Assembly (NCBI GenBank): GCA_002717505.1
Contig: PBEB01000047.1
Span: 1 to 64,000, forward strand
DNA: 64,000 nt
Direction: 5' to 3'
Source: Leptospiraceae bacterium
Lineage (GTDB): Bacteria; Spirochaetota; Leptospiria; Leptospirales; Leptonemataceae
Made by a program: the position numbers and the translations under genes. Shown here one piece after another: positions 60,851 through 64,000 of this stretch. Every line of letters begins with the position of its first letter. Within the stretch, counting starts at the first letter, position 1. The notes beneath the pieces were generated by a model. It was not told where the DNA came from. It ran no database searches and was given only the letters and a program-made list of their open reading frames with translations.

Positions 60851-61489
60851 ATGTCCCTGGAAGAGTTTTGTTTACATGCGGCCAATGCCATTGTGCTTCT
60901 GGCCTTCCTGTTCAAGGATATCCTGTGGCTCAGGTTGATCATGGTGCTTTCGAGCTTATTCATGATCGGCTATGGAAGACTCAGCGGTCAGCCCCTGCTG
61001 GCCGGATGGGAGCTTCTGTTTCTGGCCATTAACGGGTATCACATTGTTCTGCTATTCAAAGAGCGTCAGCCTCTGAAGCTTCAGGGAAGACTGGCAGAAA
61101 TCCACAAGCTTGTCTTTAATGAATTCTCGGAGCGAGATTTTCTGAAGCTATGGAATTCTGGAATGGATCGAGAGTATGATAACACCGTTATTGTGCGGCA
61201 GCGCGAAACTCCGGATGACCTTCTGTTCATTGTGGACGGTGAAGCTACTGTCAAACGAGGGCGCAAAGTCCTGGTTCGATTGGACCAGTTCAATTTTATC
61301 GCAGAGATGAGTTTTCTTACTGGAGAACCGGCCACCGCAACGGTAAAAGCCAATGGCCGGGTTCGTGTTCACTGCTGGTCCCAGACGGCGCTTCATGATC
61401 TGGAAGCAGTGGATCCTTCGCTTATGGCACGGATTCGAAGCATTCTGGGAAAGGATCTAACCAAGAAGCTGGCCGAGCGCCTGGGCTGA
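60851..61489 (+). CDS. Popeye-like membrane protein with cyclic-nucleotide-binding domain
   Basis: A 212-residue protein: two or three membrane helices in residues 10-65 (NAIVLLAFLFKDILWLRLIMVLSSLFMIGYG), then a cyclic nucleotide-binding fold (about 85-205, LFIVDGEATVKRGRKV, NFIAEMSFLTGEPATATVKANG). The Popeye (POPDC) family shares this layout and binds cAMP in animals. The Arg of the canonical phosphate cassette is replaced (PATATV). GGGG precedes the ATG. It stands behind the V-ATPase operon with a 248-bp gap. Signal and partners unknown. Confidence 0.8.
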   Translation: MSLEEFCLHAANAIVLLAFLFKDILWLRLIMVLSSLFMIGYGRLSGQPLLAGWELLFLAINGYHIVLLFKERQPLKLQGRLAEIHKLVFNEFSERDFLKLWNSGMDREYDNTVIVRQRETPDDLLFIVDGEATVKRGRKVLVRLDQFNFIAEMSFLTGEPATATVKANGRVRVHCWSQTALHDLEAVDPSLMARIRSILGKDLTKKLAERLG

Positions 61490-61607
61490 GAGAAAGCTTC
61501 AATCAAGCTCAATGCAGCGCTCGCAGCACCTCAAGGGTTTCAGTCCATGTAGTACAGAAGCGTATTGATAGGCGAACTAGTTTAATCGACCATGGGTATT
61601 CGAACAT

Positions 61608-61893
61608 CCAAAAATCACCAGGCTTCAAGTTTTGCGGCGCAGGTAGTCTATGGTTCTGCAGAAATCACAGGCATTTGAATTCGAGGACGCTTGTAGTCTT
61701 TGATTGTTCAGGATTCGCAGGCTTTCGATTTCGAGGAGGCATGTAGTCTTTGACTATACAGAAATCACAGGCTTTCGATTTCGAGGGCGCAGGTACTCTA
61801 TGATTAACCAGAAATCGCAGGCTTTTGAGCTCAGCGAAGCAGGACAATCTTTGACTTCTAGGATTCGCCGGCCCTTCGCATGCCGCAGCGCAG
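61608..61893. repeat. Tandem array, 50 bp unit, about 5.5 copies
   Basis: Copies begin at 61608 (51 bp), 61659, 61709, 61759, 61809, and a partial one at 61859. The unit starts CAGAAATCACAGGCTTTCGA and continues TTTCGAGG-GCAGGTAGTCTNTGAT. Copies differ from each other by about 10-30 percent, so it is old. It fills most of the 499-bp gap (61490-61988) between the Popeye-like gene and the peroxidase gene, which holds no gene that I can support. Confidence 0.88.
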
Positions 61894-61988
61894 AAGTATC
61901 AGAGAATATTCTCCATGTTTTTTCATTCGTATGGCCTGCGAGATTTCGAACTGATTGACCGTCTGAAGCGAAGCGAATTCTTCGCATC

Positions 61989-63041
61989 ATGGACGCGTAT
62001 AAGAATCGTATAATCTATATAATTTCTATAGCACTGGTAGGAATTTCAGGTCTTCTCGTTGCCTGTGGCCCATCGCAGGAAGACAGGGAATTGATGAAAA
62101 GAGCTACCGCAATGTTTGGAACGATGCCCGAGCAGATGCCTGGGTCCGAAAACGATTCCAGAGCCATGATTGCACTGGGAGAGAAGCTTTACTTTGAAAA
62201 GAGGCTCTCTTCGAAGGACAATCAATCCTGCAATACCTGTCATCGAGTGGACCAGGGATACTCCGGTTCAGACAATCTGCCAGTTTCTCCTGGCTCCAAG
62301 CCCGGTAGCAAGGGGAACCGTAGCGCTCCTTCCGTCTATAATGCCGGTTTCCATATATCCCAGTTCTGGGATGGTCGAGCGGCGGATCTTGTGGAGCAGG
62401 CGAAAGGTCCAGTACTGAATCCTGCTGAAATGGCAATGCAATCAGAAGAGGAAGTCGTTGCGAAGCTTTCTGGTGTAGACGAATACGCTACCCTGTTTGC
62501 CCGGGCATATCCAGAGGAAAAGGAACCCATTACGTATCATAACATTGCCCGCTCCATTGCTGCATTTGAGCGAACACTGATCAGTACCGATCGGTTCGAT
62601 GACTACATGAATGGCGATGCCTCGGCTTTATCTGCAAAAGAAAAGGAAGGCCTGAAGCTTTTTATGGATGAGGGTTGTATTCAATGTCACAATGGTCCAC
62701 TTTTAGGAGCGAAGACCTATCAGAAAATGGGACGAAACAATCCCTATGCAGATACCGTGGACAAGGGAAGGTTCGAGGTTACGGGAAAGCAGGAGGATAT
62801 GTATGTCTACAAGGTATCCCCGTTGCGAAATATTGCTTTAACAGCACCCTATTTTCACGATGGAAAGGCAGCTACCCTGGAAGAAGCTGTTTCCCAGATG
62901 GCCTATTTGCAACTGGATAAGAAGCTGGAGAAGGAAAAAGTGGACAGCATCGTTGCTTTTCTCGAAAGCCTGAACGGCAAAGGGCTTAAGGCGATTGAGA
63001 ATCCAGAGAATCCACCTGCAGAAGTGCCGAATATGCGATAA
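61989..63041 (+). CDS. Dihaem cytochrome c peroxidase (MauG/CcpA family) lipoprotein
   Basis: A 350-residue periplasmic lipoprotein (LLVAC, Cys26) with two haem c sites, CNTCH at 81-85 and CIQCH at 230-234. ALGEKLYFEKRLSSKDNQSCNTCHR, APSVYNAGFHISQFWDGRAADLVEQA and SPLRNIALTAPYFHDGKA are typical of bacterial dihaem peroxidases that reduce H2O2 with electrons from small cytochromes. The ATG lacks a clear ribosome site. It is alone between two repeat arrays. Confidence 0.92.
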   Translation: MDAYKNRIIYIISIALVGISGLLVACGPSQEDRELMKRATAMFGTMPEQMPGSENDSRAMIALGEKLYFEKRLSSKDNQSCNTCHRVDQGYSGSDNLPVSPGSKPGSKGNRSAPSVYNAGFHISQFWDGRAADLVEQAKGPVLNPAEMAMQSEEEVVAKLSGVDEYATLFARAYPEEKEPITYHNIARSIAAFERTLISTDRFDDYMNGDASALSAKEKEGLKLFMDEGCIQCHNGPLLGAKTYQKMGRNNPYADTVDKGRFEVTGKQEDMYVYKVSPLRNIALTAPYFHDGKAATLEEAVSQMAYLQLDKKLEKEKVDSIVAFLESLNGKGLKAIENPENPPAEVPNMR

Positions 63042-63073
63042 CTTCGGCGGAATAGATTTTTGTGAAAGGTTGA

Positions 63074-63102
63074 GCCGGGCCAGCGCTCAAGGCTGGTTCG
63101 GC
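63074..63102. terminator. Hairpin after the peroxidase gene
   Basis: GCCG-gg-CCAGC and GCTGG-tt-CGGC form a stem of 4 plus 5 bp with a small internal loop and a 7-nt loop, 33 bp after the stop. No T-run follows. A terminator role is possible. Confidence 0.35.
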
Positions 63103-63238
63103 GCCCTGATTGGAGATTTCGAGAACGCTGTGTTTTATGCTCGGCTCAGTCCGGCGGAGCAGGGAGGTATTGAGGTCGCCACTTTTTCAATGGAGTCATC
63201 GTAGCTTGCTTTCTGTTAGAGTCCGCGGACCTGGTTTA

Positions 63239-63443
63239 ACGTTGGAATCAGAAAATCTCACTTAGCGCTGGAATCAGCGAATCTCGCTTAACGTTGGAAT
63301 CAGCGAATCTCGCTTAACGTTGGAATCAGCGAATCTCGCTTAGCGCTGGAATCGGCGAAACTCGCATAACGCTGGAATCGGCGAATCTCACTTAGCGCTG
63401 GAATCGGCGAATCTCACTTAGCGCTGGAATCGGCGCTGTCTCT
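63239..63443. repeat. Tandem array, 26 bp unit, about 7.9 copies
   Basis: Units of exactly 26 bp start at 63239, 63265, 63291, 63317, 63343, 63369, 63395 and 63421 (last one 23 bp). The consensus is GCGCTGGAATCRGCGAATCT plus CRCTTA. Two neighbouring copies are identical and others differ by one to four bases, so the array is young. It ends 4 bp before the stop of the cNMP-binding gene and lies between convergent genes. The remainder of 63042-63238 has only the hairpin noted. Confidence 0.93.
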
Positions 63444-63446
63444 AAA

Positions 63447-63998
63447 CTAAAGTTCAGGATCCTGGATATTGGCTTCCATCTTGTTGATGCGCCCATCCTC
63501 AATATTCTCAATGCCTTTCTTTCTCATGTACTCGTCCAGAATGGTACTGTAAGCTACGAATGTGCGAAAGATACTGAAAATCAGATTGGCATCGGATTGT
63601 ATAACTCGTGAGAACAGGTTTTTATCGAAGGCGCAAATCGAGGTGTGTTCTGCGGTGACTGTGGCGGCATAGGGCCTTCGTTGCATGCCGGTCAATGTGG
63701 ACATTCCGAAGAAATCACCAGCATATAGAGGATAGAAACCCACTTCCTGGCTCTGAAAGGCATGCATGAGCTGGACCTCGCCTTTCAGAACCATAAACAT
63801 TTCGCCGGTGTCTCTGTCCCCCTCGCCATACAGTTTTTTACCTTTGAAATGGACCATGCTTCGAAGGCTATGAAGCATCTCCGCAATCTGCATGTTCTTT
63901 TGCCGGTTTTCGATAACAATGGGTTTCAGCGGATGACTTTCCAGGTCCACAGTAAATGGCTCCTGAACCATTTGGAGTTTCAATTCAATCCGAGCCAT
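63447..63998 (-). CDS. Cyclic-nucleotide-binding-domain protein without DNA-binding domain
   Basis: At least 183 residues, starting at the right window edge (ATG 63998), so an earlier start beyond the edge cannot be excluded. It holds one cNMP-binding fold (about 40-150): GEMFMVLKGEVQLM, YPLYAGDFFGMSTLTGMQRRPYAATVTAE. The Glu of the usual GE(L/M)S cassette is Met here, so ligand binding is unsure. The C-terminus is a short helix with no helix-turn-helix, unlike Crp. It converges on the peroxidase gene. Confidence 0.72.
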   Translation of the reverse strand: MARIELKLQMVQEPFTVDLESHPLKPIVIENRQKNMQIAEMLHSLRSMVHFKGKKLYGEGDRDTGEMFMVLKGEVQLMHAFQSQEVGFYPLYAGDFFGMSTLTGMQRRPYAATVTAEHTSICAFDKNLFSRVIQSDANLIFSIFRTFVAYSTILDEYMRKKGIENIEDGRINKMEANIQDPEL

Positions 63999-64000
63999 TC

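Noticed and set aside
63239-63443. CRISPR array
   Set aside because: The 26-bp units are head-to-tail without spacers; it is a simple tandem repeat.

Overview
The window looks like chromosomal DNA of a spirochaete with a Leptospira-type (LPS-bearing) envelope and roughly balanced base composition. The reasons are a flagellar-motor run flbD-motA-motB-fliL, a V-type ATPase operon in the spirochaete order E-DUF2764-A-B-D-I-K, a Kdo transferase, many lipoproteins with loose lipoboxes, and TRL-like lipoproteins. A relative of the Leptospirales (Leptonema/Turneriella-like) is my best guess. The V-type rather than F-type ATPase argues against Leptospira itself. No insertion sequence, prophage, CRISPR array or plasmid origin was seen.

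Layout. 1-0.13 kb: a cobalamin riboswitch on the minus strand, whose gene lies beyond the left edge. 0.26-3.4 kb: a DUF1289 protein and a coupled CPBP protease/MBOAT acyltransferase pair. 3.5-6.4 kb: flbD, motA, motB, fliL. 6.5-15.8 kb: phosphate cluster with waaA-phoU on the minus strand, divergent pstSCAB, then on the minus strand a PstS-like lipoprotein, a PhoR-type kinase and a PhoB-type regulator preceded by tRNA-Gly(TCC). 16-28 kb: a monooxygenase-DinB fusion, pgi, an NTPDase-like lipoprotein, an SGNH protein, a rhodanese lacking its catalytic cysteine joined to metG, and a large secreted zinc-peptidase/propeller/barrel protein. 28-32 kb: a glycan operon (GT87, GT-C, DegT aminotransferase). 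32-46.5 kb: symporter, ligA/fur overlap, PilZ, thiL, J-domain-like protein, acylase, rhomboid, a sigma-like/STAS pair, dapF, and three coupled TRL lipoproteins. 46.7-52.6 kb: FecR lipoprotein, sthA, nhaC, a Tudor-like secreted protein, an FGE-like protein. 52.7-60.6 kb: V-ATPase operon. 60.8-64 kb: Popeye-like cNMP protein, dihaem peroxidase lipoprotein, and a cyclic-nucleotide-binding protein at the right edge.

How parts fit together. The phosphate genes form a sensing-plus-uptake unit with a candidate PhoB site before pstS. The V-ATPase ring subunit carries the sodium ligands known from Enterococcus hirae NtpK, and an NhaC-type Na+/H+ antiporter lies just upstream, which suggests a sodium circuit. 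Envelope genes dominate the rest.

A recurring oddity is five intergenic tandem arrays, each with its own unit length (60, 29, 39, 50 and 26 bp). Three of them sit between convergent genes. The least explained gene sets are the sigma-like/STAS operon, the TRL/FecR lipoprotein locus and the peptidase-propeller-barrel protein.
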